From NCBI GenBank assembly GCA_019415925.1, contig DXYG01000009.1:1-54531 (forward strand): DNA of 54,531 nt. The letters are read 5' to 3'. Positions 44,495 to 52,557 of the stretch are shown here, in pieces (the stretch's first letter is position 1; each line of letters begins with the position of its first letter). The DNA is from Clostridiales bacterium (GTDB lineage: Bacteria; Bacillota; Clostridia; Oscillospirales; Acutalibacteraceae). The notes under the pieces were generated by a model that saw only the letters and a list, made by a program, of their open reading frames with translations, searched no databases and had not been told where the DNA came from. The position numbers and the translations under genes are program-made.

Positions 44495-45377
44495 CTTTCA
44501 GTCTTGCATTGTAGCGGTCAAGAATAATAACGGGATTGTAGGAAAGCTTTGATTTTCTCAAGCCTTCAAGCCCCATATCCTCTTCCCTGTTTATATACTT
44601 GTATTTTGTAAGAGTTTTGGCAAATTCGTTGTTGATTACCGAATAAACTCCGTCGTATTCACGCAGAGCCTTTTCGAAATTTATGTCGTAAACGCTCGGT
44701 GAAATCTCACTGCCGAGCGTCATTGCAACAGGCTTTTCATCAACATAAAGCACTGCGCCCTGCATATTGAATTCCTCAAGATTTTCAAGGCTCTCGCAAA
44801 TTGCCTTTACCTCTTCGTTATCCTCGGAAGGAATTCCGTTTTCGGCGTACCAGCCAAGCACAACCTTCAGGGCGTCGTACTTGTTTTCATCATCAATAGT
44901 TTCAAAGCGTGTGTTATCGTATGTTTTGTAAAACCTTGAAATATGATTTCGTTTTGCGTGAAATCGCTTGCCCTGAAGCGTTACAAGCTCCTCGGTAAGG
45001 TAGATATAGTCCTGATTTTCGGGCGAACGCTCAAAAGTAAATTTTGACGGAAAGATTGACTCGAGCATTGCTCTCTGACCGTTTGTAAGCATTACAATAT
45101 ACGGCTTTTTGCCTCTTTCGTATGCGTCTGCAAAAATCTCCTCAAGCGCACCCTTTATGTTCTTACCGGTCGGCATACAGTAACCCCAGATACTGCCGTC
45201 GTCGTTGAAATACGCCTTAATCAGCGTATCGTCGTAAACTGCAAAATTTATATTGTACTCGTCCCGCCAGAGGTAGGCGTTGAGCAGATTAAGGTCACAG
45301 CCAAAGGCTGTTGAGTAATCGTAGTATTTTTTATATTCTTCAATCTGTGATTTTTCAATCAACTTAAAGTTCAGCAT
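44484..45377 (-). CDS. DUF2156 protein (MprF C-terminal-like)
   Basis: 297 residues of the DUF2156 family, soluble, with two GNAT-like lobes. GKRFHAKRNHISRFYKTY and the C-terminal YINREEDMGLEGLRKSKLSYNP are typical family features. It is related to the aminoacyl-transfer domain of MprF but lacks the membrane part, so lipid lysylation is not implied. Overlaps tmk by 7 bases and the GNAT gene by 11. Confidence 0.88.
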   Translation of the reverse strand: MLNFKLIEKSQIEEYKKYYDYSTAFGCDLNLLNAYLWRDEYNINFAVYDDTLIKAYFNDDGSIWGYCMPTGKNIKGALEEIFADAYERGKKPYIVMLTNGQRAMLESIFPSKFTFERSPENQDYIYLTEELVTLQGKRFHAKRNHISRFYKTYDNTRFETIDDENKYDALKVVLGWYAENGIPSEDNEEVKAICESLENLEEFNMQGAVLYVDEKPVAMTLGSEISPSVYDINFEKALREYDGVYSVINNEFAKTLTKYKYINREEDMGLEGLRKSKLSYNPVIILDRYNARLKDEN

Positions 45378-46039
45378 AAAATATCTGATACCGCCTTGTC
45401 GATTTCTTCCGAAATTTTTTCAATGGTTTTAATCTCACCGTTTTCGCAACAGTTTATTATGCGCCACGAGCATTTTTCAGCCGCATAGAGCGCACTTCTT
45501 CTGCATTCAAGCAAGTATTTGAGATTTTTTTCGTGAATGTCCTTTTTTGAAGCGTCGCCGCCGTAGCGTTTTTCCATAAGCTTCTGCGAAACCTGCGGCT
45601 CTACGTCGAGGTAAATTACAATGTCGGGCTTGGGAATTCCGAGCTTTTCATATTCAAAATCGCTCTGCCACTCGATAAAGGAGTCACGCTCACTGTCATC
45701 AAGCTTTGACATCTGGTAGATTATGTTTGAAGTTGCGTATCTGTCGCTTAAAATGCAGCAATCCTGCTCATAATCCTTTTTCCAGTGCTTTAAGTAGCTT
45801 GCCGCCCTGTCAACAGCATAAAAAGCCGATGCGGTATAGGCATTTACGTCCTCGGGCTTGTCGCCGAAGTCGCCGCCGAGATACATTTTTACAAGAGCAG
45901 AGCTTTGACTTGCGTAATCGGGAAATTCAAGCTTTCTAACATTCAAGCCTTGCTTTCTGAGCTTTTCGGCAAGAATCTCGGTCTGTGTAGCCTTTCCGCT
46001 GCCGTCAAGACCTTCAATAACAATTATTTTGCTTTTCAT
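45371..46039 (-). CDS. tmk: thymidylate kinase
   Basis: 222 residues. Phosphorylates dTMP to dTDP. The P-loop is GLDGSGKATQ (10-19), the DR(Y) motif is LSDRYATSN (about 97-105), and a LID-like region is near MEKRYGGDASKKD (about 155-167). It follows thyX by 12 bases, placing synthesis of dTMP and its phosphorylation in one transcript. A slightly non-standard P-loop (GKAT instead of GKST) is common in this clade. Confidence 0.93.
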   Translation of the reverse strand: MKSKIIVIEGLDGSGKATQTEILAEKLRKQGLNVRKLEFPDYASQSSALVKMYLGGDFGDKPEDVNAYTASAFYAVDRAASYLKHWKKDYEQDCCILSDRYATSNIIYQMSKLDDSERDSFIEWQSDFEYEKLGIPKPDIVIYLDVEPQVSQKLMEKRYGGDASKKDIHEKNLKYLLECRRSALYAAEKCSWRIINCCENGEIKTIEKISEEIDKAVSDILC

Positions 46040-46051
46040 ATTAACACCTAT

Positions 46052-46864
46052 TTATTTTCTGCCGTATTTTTTACGCATTTCCTTTTGTTTTCCGCAGCAC
46101 ATATTGCCCTCGGGACAAGGCCCGAAAAGGCAGGACGGACCGCAGTTTTTGAACAGATTGGGCGCAACCTCAAGGCACTGCAACAGCATCTGCTCTGCTA
46201 CCTCACGGATTTCCCACTGTGCACGGTTGCAGCAGCGGTGTGCAAAGAAGTTTTGCAGACTTCGTGCGTTGAACGAGCAGACAATTTTAGTGGTTGATGC
46301 ATTCGGAAGAATGAATCGGGCATCCTCGTTTGCCTTTTTTATGAAAGCGGAACACTGCTTTTTGTTTTCATTTCCGAACTTTTCTATGATTTCTTCATCA
46401 CTGCCAATAATATCTTTTCCGGATTCTTTGCAATAATCCTTGATATATCCTGCGGCAAGTGCATCTCTGATTTCCTTGTAAGCGTCTGCCTGAAGTGAAA
46501 TCACCTTATTATATGCATTCAAAGCCTTTTCGTTTTTGGCAATTTCGGGCGGAGTTACAAACTCAAACTTCGTTCCGTCAACATATCGCTGTGACTGCTG
46601 GCTGTAGGAAGCGATTCTGTGGCGCACAAGCTGGTGTGAACAGGCTCTTGAAATTCCCTCAATTCCAAAGGTAAATACTGCGTGTTCGGTTGGGCTTGCG
46701 TGTCCGAGGTCAGAAAGCATATTTATAAACGAAGCTGCTTTTTCTTCGGTAAGTCCTTCTCTTATATCTTCAATTCCCGACGGCGAATAGCAGAGCTTTG
46801 CCGCCATTGCAACAGTTTGTTCGGGATTCGGTGTATGCGTCAGAAGTGTAACCTTAATAGCCAT
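46052..46864 (-). CDS. thyX: flavin-dependent thymidylate synthase ThyX
   Basis: 270 residues from the ATG at 46864 (RBS GAGGAC; the frame is open to 46894). The ThyX motif RHRIASYSQQSQRY (about 79-92) binds FAD/dUMP, and ARFILPNASTTKIVCSFNARSL carries the other conserved block. Methylates dUMP using methylene-THF and NADPH. The C-terminal cysteine-rich tail (CGPSCLFGPCPEGNMCCGKQ) is unusual in length but seen in Firmicutes. No thyA appears in the window. First gene of the operon. Confidence 0.95.
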   Translation of the reverse strand: MAIKVTLLTHTPNPEQTVAMAAKLCYSPSGIEDIREGLTEEKAASFINMLSDLGHASPTEHAVFTFGIEGISRACSHQLVRHRIASYSQQSQRYVDGTKFEFVTPPEIAKNEKALNAYNKVISLQADAYKEIRDALAAGYIKDYCKESGKDIIGSDEEIIEKFGNENKKQCSAFIKKANEDARFILPNASTTKIVCSFNARSLQNFFAHRCCNRAQWEIREVAEQMLLQCLEVAPNLFKNCGPSCLFGPCPEGNMCCGKQKEMRKKYGRK

Positions 46865-46914
46865 TTTAGTCCTCTTTTCAATATTAACGTACATATTACT
46901 GCATAATTGTAATT

Positions 46915-46943
46915 ATTATATCATTTTATCCTATGCTTTTCAA
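46915..46943 (-). promoter_or_regulatory. promoter of the thyX operon
   Basis: TTGAAA (46938-46943), 17 bases, TATAAT (46915-46920) on the minus strand, about 50 bases before the thyX ATG. Confidence 0.8.
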
Positions 46944-46990
46944 CATTTATTTTTTGGATTCATCAAGACTCAGCCGAAACAAACTATCAA

Positions 46991-47019
46991 TTGTAAAATC
47001 ATAACAAATGTGGTAAAAT
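46991..47019 (+). promoter_or_regulatory. promoter of the ClC gene
   Basis: TTGTAA (46991-46996), 17 bases, TAAAAT (47014-47019), directed away from thyX. RBS AGAGGCGG follows before the TTG at 47044. Confidence 0.65.
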
Positions 47020-47043
47020 AAAAGCGAAAAAGAGGCGGTACAG

Positions 47044-48315
47044 TTGGATAAAATAAAAAATCTTGTAATACATAAAATAACTTCTGCGTGGCAGTACGTA
47101 AAGACATTTGTAAAGTGGCTGTTCATCGCATCGGTGACAGGACTTATCGGAGGTGCGATAGGCTCGCTTTTCAGCATTTGCATTAAATATGCAAACAGGC
47201 TTGAAAGCAGTCTGTGGTATCTTATTTTTCTGCTCCCCTTGGGCGGTGTGCTGATTGTGTTTCTGTATAAGCTGTGCAGAATTGAAAACGACCCCGGTAC
47301 AAACTGCGTTTTAGAGTCTATTAGGAGCAAAAATCACGTTCCGTTTGTCATTGCTCCGCTGATATTTATAAGCACAATTATTACTCATCTTCTCGGCGGC
47401 TCGGCAGGCAGAGAAGGTGCGGCGCTACAGCTTGGCGGAAGTCTGGGAACTATTGTCGGCAGAATTTTACATCTTGAAGAAAGCGACATTCACGTTGCGG
47501 TTATGTGCGGAATGAGCGGACTTTTCTCGTCGCTTTTCTGCACTCCTATTACTGCCGCTTTCTTTGCGCTGGAAGTAATCAGCGTGGGCGTTGCGTACTA
47601 CTCTGCGCTTGTTCCCTGCTTTACTTCGGCAGTGGTAGCTTACTTTGTTTCAATCCACCTTGGCGCAAGTCCATTGCGTTTTGACATAAGCAAAGCAATT
47701 CCGAATCTTGATTTTCTTCCGCTTGTTCAGGTTATCGGACTTGCCGCCGCTTGCGCAGTTGTAAGTATTATCTTCTGCGTTACAATGCGAAAAACTCAGA
47801 AATTGGCAAAAAAGCTGATAAAAAACGAATACCTGCGAATTATCGCAGGCGGTGTAATTATTATTGTGCTGACCTTTGCGGTTGGCTGTCGTGACTACAA
47901 CGGTGCAGGTTCGCAAATTATTACAAACGCTATAGGCGGAAATGCAAAGCCTGAGGCATTTATCCTTAAAATAATTTTCACAGCCGTCACAATCGGATGC
48001 GGTTACAAGGGCGGCGAAATTGTGCCGACGCTGTTTATCGGCTCGACCTTCGGCTGTGTTTTCGGCAGTCTGCTCGGACTTGACCCGTCGTTCGGTGCGG
48101 CTGTAGGCTTGATTTGTCTGTTCTGCGGTGTTATCAACTGTCCGATTGCATCAGTTCTTTTGAGCGTTGAGGTTTTCGGTGCACAAGGACTGATTTTCTT
48201 CGGAATTGCAAGCGCAGTAAGTTATATGCTGAGCGGATATTACGGACTGTACAGCAGTCAGAAAATTCTTTATTCAAAATTAAAAGCAGAATACATTAAC
48301 ATTAACGCCAAATAG
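47044..48315 (+). CDS. ClC family chloride channel/transporter
   Basis: 423 residues, about ten or more membrane helices. ClC motifs: GGSAGREGAALQLGGSLG (the GREGP block, here GREGA, about 119-136) and GGEIVPTLFIGSTFG (the GxFxP block). The first selectivity motif GSGIP is not obvious (PGTNCVLESI at that place), as in divergent prokaryotic members, so ion selectivity is uncertain. TTG start 47044 is supported by the RBS spacing. Monocistronic, with its own terminator. Confidence 0.9.
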   Translation: MDKIKNLVIHKITSAWQYVKTFVKWLFIASVTGLIGGAIGSLFSICIKYANRLESSLWYLIFLLPLGGVLIVFLYKLCRIENDPGTNCVLESIRSKNHVPFVIAPLIFISTIITHLLGGSAGREGAALQLGGSLGTIVGRILHLEESDIHVAVMCGMSGLFSSLFCTPITAAFFALEVISVGVAYYSALVPCFTSAVVAYFVSIHLGASPLRFDISKAIPNLDFLPLVQVIGLAAACAVVSIIFCVTMRKTQKLAKKLIKNEYLRIIAGGVIIIVLTFAVGCRDYNGAGSQIITNAIGGNAKPEAFILKIIFTAVTIGCGYKGGEIVPTLFIGSTFGCVFGSLLGLDPSFGAAVGLICLFCGVINCPIASVLLSVEVFGAQGLIFFGIASAVSYMLSGYYGLYSSQKILYSKLKAEYININAK

Positions 48316-48343
48316 GCAGGATGCTCTTGTAGGCAAAGAAAAT

Positions 48344-48378
48344 ACCCTGTATGCAAATTGCATACAGGGTGTTTATTT
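48344..48378 (+). terminator. terminator of the ClC gene
   Basis: An 11-bp perfect stem (48344-48354 with 48360-48370) with a 5-base loop and tail GTTTATTT. Confidence 0.85.
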
Positions 48379-48424
48379 ATCAACAGGTTGCTAAAATGAT
48401 GTTTCAGTTAATTTTGCAGTTATA

Positions 48425-48468
48425 TCAAAAAGAAAAGTGCCTTGATACTCAATTACGTATCAAGGCAC
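48425..48468 (-). terminator. terminator of tRNA-Pro
   Basis: GTGCCTTGATAC (48457-48468 complement) pairs with its inverse (48437-48448); the tail on the minus strand is TTTTCTTTTT. Directly follows the tRNA. Confidence 0.88.
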
Positions 48469-48473
48469 TCGAC

Positions 48474-48550
48474 TGGTCGGGATGACAAGACTTGAACTTG
48501 CGACTCCACGCCCCCCAGACGTGTGCGCTACCAAACTGCGCTACATCCCG
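48474..48550 (-). tRNA. tRNA-Pro (anticodon GGG)
   Basis: 77 nt including the encoded CCA. The acceptor stem CGGGATG/CATCCCG, T-arm GTTCAAGTC, and the anticodon loop CTGGGGG with anticodon GGG (loop positions 3-5) on a CACGT/GCGTG stem fix the identity as proline. Confidence 0.95.
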
Positions 48551-48644
48551 ATGCAACAGTTAGTATTTTATCAAAAAAAAGTCGTATTGTCAAGCGTTTT
48601 ATAAAAATATTTTTATTTTCTCTTTTTATTCTCTAAAAACTAAA

Positions 48645-48676
48645 CAGACTGCGGAAAACTCAACCTCCGCAGTCTG
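48645..48676 (-). terminator. terminator of the glycogen operon
   Basis: CAGACTGCGGA (48645-48655) pairs with TCCGCAGTCTG (48666-48676). The minus-strand tail is TTTAGTTTTT, 18 bases after the glgA stop codon. Confidence 0.85.
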
Positions 48677-48693
48677 AAAAATATCAAATTATT

Positions 48694-50121
48694 TTACGCC
48701 CATTTGAGTGTGTCGTTGTAAAGATTTATGTAATCCTGTGCCGAACGTTCCCAACTGTTGTCGCTCATCATTGCACGCCACATAAGCTGTTTCCAGCCGC
48801 CCGCATCACGAATTCCCCAGAGAGCTCGTCTTACTGCAAGCTGCATATCTGCTGTGTAGTAGTTCTTGAACGTAAAGCCGTTGCCGTATCTGTCTGCGCT
48901 GTCGAATACGGAGTCTTTAAGTCCGCCTACCTCACGCACTACGGGAATTGTGCCGTAACGCAGAGCAATCATCTGTGCAAGACCGCAAGGCTCCTGAGCA
49001 GAAGGCATAAGGAAAATATCTGCGCCCGAGTAAATCTTTCTTGCAAGCTCGGGAACAAAGCCGTGACAGAAGCAAAGCCTGCCGGGATATTTTGCCTGCA
49101 TATAGTTGAAGTAATCTTCATACTCCTTATCGCCCGAACCGAGAATTACAAACTGCATATTCTCTGTGTTCATAAGCTCCTCAAGTCCCATTCTTACAAG
49201 GTCAAGTCCCTTGTGCGCAACAAGACGTGTAACCATTCCGACAATCGGAACGTCCCAGCGCTGTTCAAGGCACAAACGCTCCTGCAAAGCACGCTTACAC
49301 TCGCCCTTGCCGCTCATATCGTCCTTTGAGTAATTGCGGTAGAGCTGATAGTCGGTTTCGGGGTTGTAGCTTACGGTGTCAATGCCGTTCTTGATTCCGC
49401 ACAACTTATAGTGACGGAGATTAAGCTCGTCGTGCATACCCCAGCTGTACCATGGGTCTCTGATTTCAGCCGCATAGCTCGGTGAAACAGTTGAAACACG
49501 TGTTGCGGTTTCAATTGCGCCCTTCATCATATTGAGCTTGCCGTTCATTTCGAGAATCTTTGTTTCGGAAGCAGGGATACCTACGCACTCGGTATTAACC
49601 TCCCAGCCGTATTCGCCCTGATACTGAATGTTGTGGATTGTGAACAGGCTCTTGATGTTATGATACCAAGGTCTGTGAGAATAGAACAGATAGTAGTAAA
49701 CAGGTACAAGAGCTGTCTGCCAGTCGTTGCAGTGAATAATATCGGGGTGGAAGTCGATATACGGAAGCATTTCAAGAATTGCACGTGAGAAGAAAGCAAA
49801 TCTCTCAGCGTCGTCATAGTGACCGTAAAGCGTTCCACGCTTGAAGTAATACTCATTGTCGATAAAGTAGTATGTACAGTCGTGCCATCTTGCCCAGAAA
49901 AGTCCGCAGTACTGATGACGCCATGCTACGGGTACAGTAAAGTTTGTTATAAAATTCATCGAATTTCTAAGCTCCTGCGGAATAGTGCCGTAAAGCGGAA
50001 CTACTATTCTACAGTCCTGTCCCTTTCTGCAAAGTGTATGAGGCAGGCTTCCTGCTACGTCGGCAAGACCGCCGCTTCCGCAATATGGATTTGCCTCCGA
50101 AGCACAGTATAAAATTCTCAT
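48694..50121 (-). CDS. glgA: glycogen synthase (ADP-glucose)
   Basis: 475-residue GT5 glycosyltransferase that elongates glycogen from ADP-glucose. The N-terminal donor/acceptor loop reads CGSGGLADVAGSLP, where the Lys of the usual KxGGL is Gly, as in several Firmicutes. The C-terminal Rossmann lobe has MPSAQEPCGLAQMIALRYGTIPVVREVGGLKDSV with the catalytic Glu, and GMVTRLVAHKGLDLV. It follows glgD by 15 bases. Last gene of glgB-glgC-glgD-glgA. Confidence 0.95.
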   Translation of the reverse strand: MRILYCASEANPYCGSGGLADVAGSLPHTLCRKGQDCRIVVPLYGTIPQELRNSMNFITNFTVPVAWRHQYCGLFWARWHDCTYYFIDNEYYFKRGTLYGHYDDAERFAFFSRAILEMLPYIDFHPDIIHCNDWQTALVPVYYYLFYSHRPWYHNIKSLFTIHNIQYQGEYGWEVNTECVGIPASETKILEMNGKLNMMKGAIETATRVSTVSPSYAAEIRDPWYSWGMHDELNLRHYKLCGIKNGIDTVSYNPETDYQLYRNYSKDDMSGKGECKRALQERLCLEQRWDVPIVGMVTRLVAHKGLDLVRMGLEELMNTENMQFVILGSGDKEYEDYFNYMQAKYPGRLCFCHGFVPELARKIYSGADIFLMPSAQEPCGLAQMIALRYGTIPVVREVGGLKDSVFDSADRYGNGFTFKNYYTADMQLAVRRALWGIRDAGGWKQLMWRAMMSDNSWERSAQDYINLYNDTLKWA

Positions 50122-50136
50122 TTGTTTTTCCTCCAG

Positions 50137-51246
50137 TTAAACAACAGATTTTTTTGCGATATAGATAGGATATGAATCGAATCCCATCAGTGAACGTCCG
50201 TCCTTAATTGTAACATCCTTATCTATGATAACATAATTGAGGTTGGTATTGCAACCTATTTTTGTATCCTGCATTACAATGCAATTGCTGATTTTTGCAC
50301 CTTCACCGACATAAACACCCTTTGAAAGTACGCAGTTTTCAACCTCGCCGTCAATGACACAGCCCTGCGCAATAATTGAATTTTTGACACTGCTTGTCAG
50401 TCCGTATTTTGACGGAGCGTCGTCCCTTACCTTTGTAAAAATAGGGCGTTTGGGATTGAACAGCTCATCTCTTACTTCCTTTTTCATCAAGTCCATATTG
50501 AACTCAAAGTAGTCGTTGATTGAGCTGATAGCCGCACAATAGCCTGTATTTTCATAAGCGTATACGTTGTATTTATCAATGGATTTCTGAATGATACGCT
50601 TAATATCAAGCTGATTAAGGCTGAGTGAAGTTCTGATTTCATCCATAAGAAGGTCTTTCTTTACGAGAACGGAGCCGTAGAACTGATTTACCTTTTCGTC
50701 ACCTTTTTCGGGCTTAATGAAAATCTGCTTAACTCTGCCGTTTTCATCAACGTCAACTGTAAGCGGTCTGTCATAGCCGCTGGGCACAACACCGTGCTTA
50801 TAGATAAGCGTAATATCGGCATTATTCTTTGAGTGGAAATCAAACACGCTGTTGTAATCAAAATTAGTCACAATATTTGAAGGTGAGAGAAGAATATATT
50901 CCTCACGGCTGTTTTCAATGTAGCCGTGCATATTGTAGATTGTTTCAACGTAGTTTGAAAATGTCTTTCCGCCGTAAGGAGGAAGAATTGTAAGATTGCT
51001 TCTTCTCTTTGAAAGGTCATACGCACTGCCCGAACCTACGTGGTCCATAAGAGAAAGGAAGTTGCTCTTGGCAACGATGCCTACGTTATTAATGCCTGAA
51101 TTTGACATATTTGAAAGCACAAAGTCAATCAGTCGGTATTTGCCGCCAATCGGAACGCTCGCCATTGTACGGGAGGCTGAAAGCTCCGGAATTTTTTCAT
51201 CAAGCGTACCGGCAAATATAAAGCCGAGAACATTATTACTTCTCAT
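50137..51246 (-). CDS. glgD: glucose-1-phosphate adenylyltransferase subunit GlgD
   Basis: 369 residues, non-catalytic partner of GlgC in Firmicutes. The nucleotide-binding loop is degenerate (FAGTLDEKIPEL instead of GGQGSRL), and the metal-binding SGDH is replaced by SPSN (LSPSNIVTNFDY), while VPIGGKYRLIDF is kept. The left-handed helix domain is C-terminal. It overlaps glgC by 11 bases, which fits the GlgC/GlgD heterotetramer. Confidence 0.93.
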   Translation of the reverse strand: MRSNNVLGFIFAGTLDEKIPELSASRTMASVPIGGKYRLIDFVLSNMSNSGINNVGIVAKSNFLSLMDHVGSGSAYDLSKRRSNLTILPPYGGKTFSNYVETIYNMHGYIENSREEYILLSPSNIVTNFDYNSVFDFHSKNNADITLIYKHGVVPSGYDRPLTVDVDENGRVKQIFIKPEKGDEKVNQFYGSVLVKKDLLMDEIRTSLSLNQLDIKRIIQKSIDKYNVYAYENTGYCAAISSINDYFEFNMDLMKKEVRDELFNPKRPIFTKVRDDAPSKYGLTSSVKNSIIAQGCVIDGEVENCVLSKGVYVGEGAKISNCIVMQDTKIGCNTNLNYVIIDKDVTIKDGRSLMGFDSYPIYIAKKSVV

Positions 51247-52447
51247 TTGCAGTCACCTCCGTATTGCTTTCTATCATTGTCTTTGCCTTTATAACAGTAT
51301 TTTCGCCGATAACTGTGTTTGCACCGATTACTGTAATTCCCCAGTTATCACGGTCGCTTGCTTCTTCGGGCTTTTCGCCTACTACGGCATTTTTGCCGAC
51401 TACCGTATTTTCTGCAACAATTGCGTACTGAACAACAGCACCCTCCTCAATTACTGCGCCGGGCATAATAATTGAAGAATTTACCGTTGCGTTTTTGCCG
51501 ATAGTAACGCCGGCAAAGAGTATTGAAAATTCAAGATTTCCGTAAACGTTACAGCCATCGGCAACAAGTGAATTCTGAATGCTTGCGTCACTTGAAACGT
51601 AGTGAGGCGGCATCATAGGATTTCGTGAATAAATGTCCTTTAAGTCGAGTGTAACGTTCGGGTCGAGCAAATCCATATTTGCCTCCCACAGACTGTCGAT
51701 TGTTCCGACGTCTTTCCAGTAACCCTCAAACGGATATGCAAACATTTTCTCACCTGCTTCAAGCATTGCAGGCAGAACGTCCTTGCCGAAGTCGTGACTT
51801 GAATTTTCCTTTGCCTCGTCCTCAACAAGATACTTTTTCAACTCTTTCCAGCTGAAAATATAGATTCCCATAGATGCGTTTGTGCTCTTGGGATGCTCCG
51901 GCTTTTCGTCAAATTCATAGATTCTTCCGTCCTCGTATGTATTGAGAATACCAAAGCGTGAAGCCTCCTCAAGCGGAACGTCAATTACCGCAATTGTGCA
52001 GGCTGCTCCCTTTTCCTTGTGAAATTCGAGCATTTTGTTGTAGTCCATTTTGTAGATATGGTCGCCCGATAGAATTACAACATATTCAGGGTCATATCGC
52101 TCGATATAGTTGATATTCTGATAAATTGCATTTGCAGTGCCCGAATACCAGTCGGCACCGTCAACAGCCTGATAGGGGCTTAAACAGTTTACGCCGGAGT
52201 GCATACCGTCAAGGTCCCACGGCTGACCGTTGCCTATATACTCATTGAGCACAAGCGGTTGATACTGAGTGAGAATACCCACAGCCTCTATACCCGAATT
52301 TACGCAGTTTGACAAGGGAAAGTCAATAATGCGATACTTTCCGCCGAACGGAACGGCGGGTTTTGCAATCTTTCTTGTAAGCACGCCAAGACGTGAGCCC
52401 TGACCGCCTGCAAGCAGCATTGCAACTACTTCCTGTTTTGGAAACAT
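51236..52447 (-). CDS. glgC: glucose-1-phosphate adenylyltransferase (ADP-glucose pyrophosphorylase)
   Basis: 403 residues. ATP and glucose-1-phosphate give ADP-glucose, the committed step of glycogen synthesis. The loop AGGQGSRLGVLT (about 13-24), KPAVPFGGKYRIIDF, SGDHIYKMDY with metal-binding Asp, and the EFDEKPEHP region are complete, so this is the catalytic subunit. The left-handed beta-helix domain is from about 295. RBS CGGAGG. Overlaps glgD by 11 bases. A promoter lies just upstream (52470-52496). Confidence 0.97.
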   Translation of the reverse strand: MFPKQEVVAMLLAGGQGSRLGVLTRKIAKPAVPFGGKYRIIDFPLSNCVNSGIEAVGILTQYQPLVLNEYIGNGQPWDLDGMHSGVNCLSPYQAVDGADWYSGTANAIYQNINYIERYDPEYVVILSGDHIYKMDYNKMLEFHKEKGAACTIAVIDVPLEEASRFGILNTYEDGRIYEFDEKPEHPKSTNASMGIYIFSWKELKKYLVEDEAKENSSHDFGKDVLPAMLEAGEKMFAYPFEGYWKDVGTIDSLWEANMDLLDPNVTLDLKDIYSRNPMMPPHYVSSDASIQNSLVADGCNVYGNLEFSILFAGVTIGKNATVNSSIIMPGAVIEEGAVVQYAIVAENTVVGKNAVVGEKPEEASDRDNWGITVIGANTVIGENTVIKAKTMIESNTEVTANEK

Positions 52448-52469
52448 TTAGAAATACCTCCGATTTATT

Positions 52470-52496
52470 ATTATAGCATATGCATATTATAAGCAA
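52470..52496 (-). promoter_or_regulatory. possible internal promoter of glgC-glgD-glgA
   Basis: TATAAT (52470-52475) with TTGCTT (52491-52496) at a short 15-base spacing, on the minus strand. A GGGTTT-type stem (AAACCC/GGGTTT near 52527-52542) precedes it and may end the glgB transcript. Confidence 0.5.
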
Positions 52497-52557
52497 TTTT
52501 CCGCATAATAAAGCGGCATTGCGTAAAACCCGTATGGGTTTGAAAACTAAATTAATT

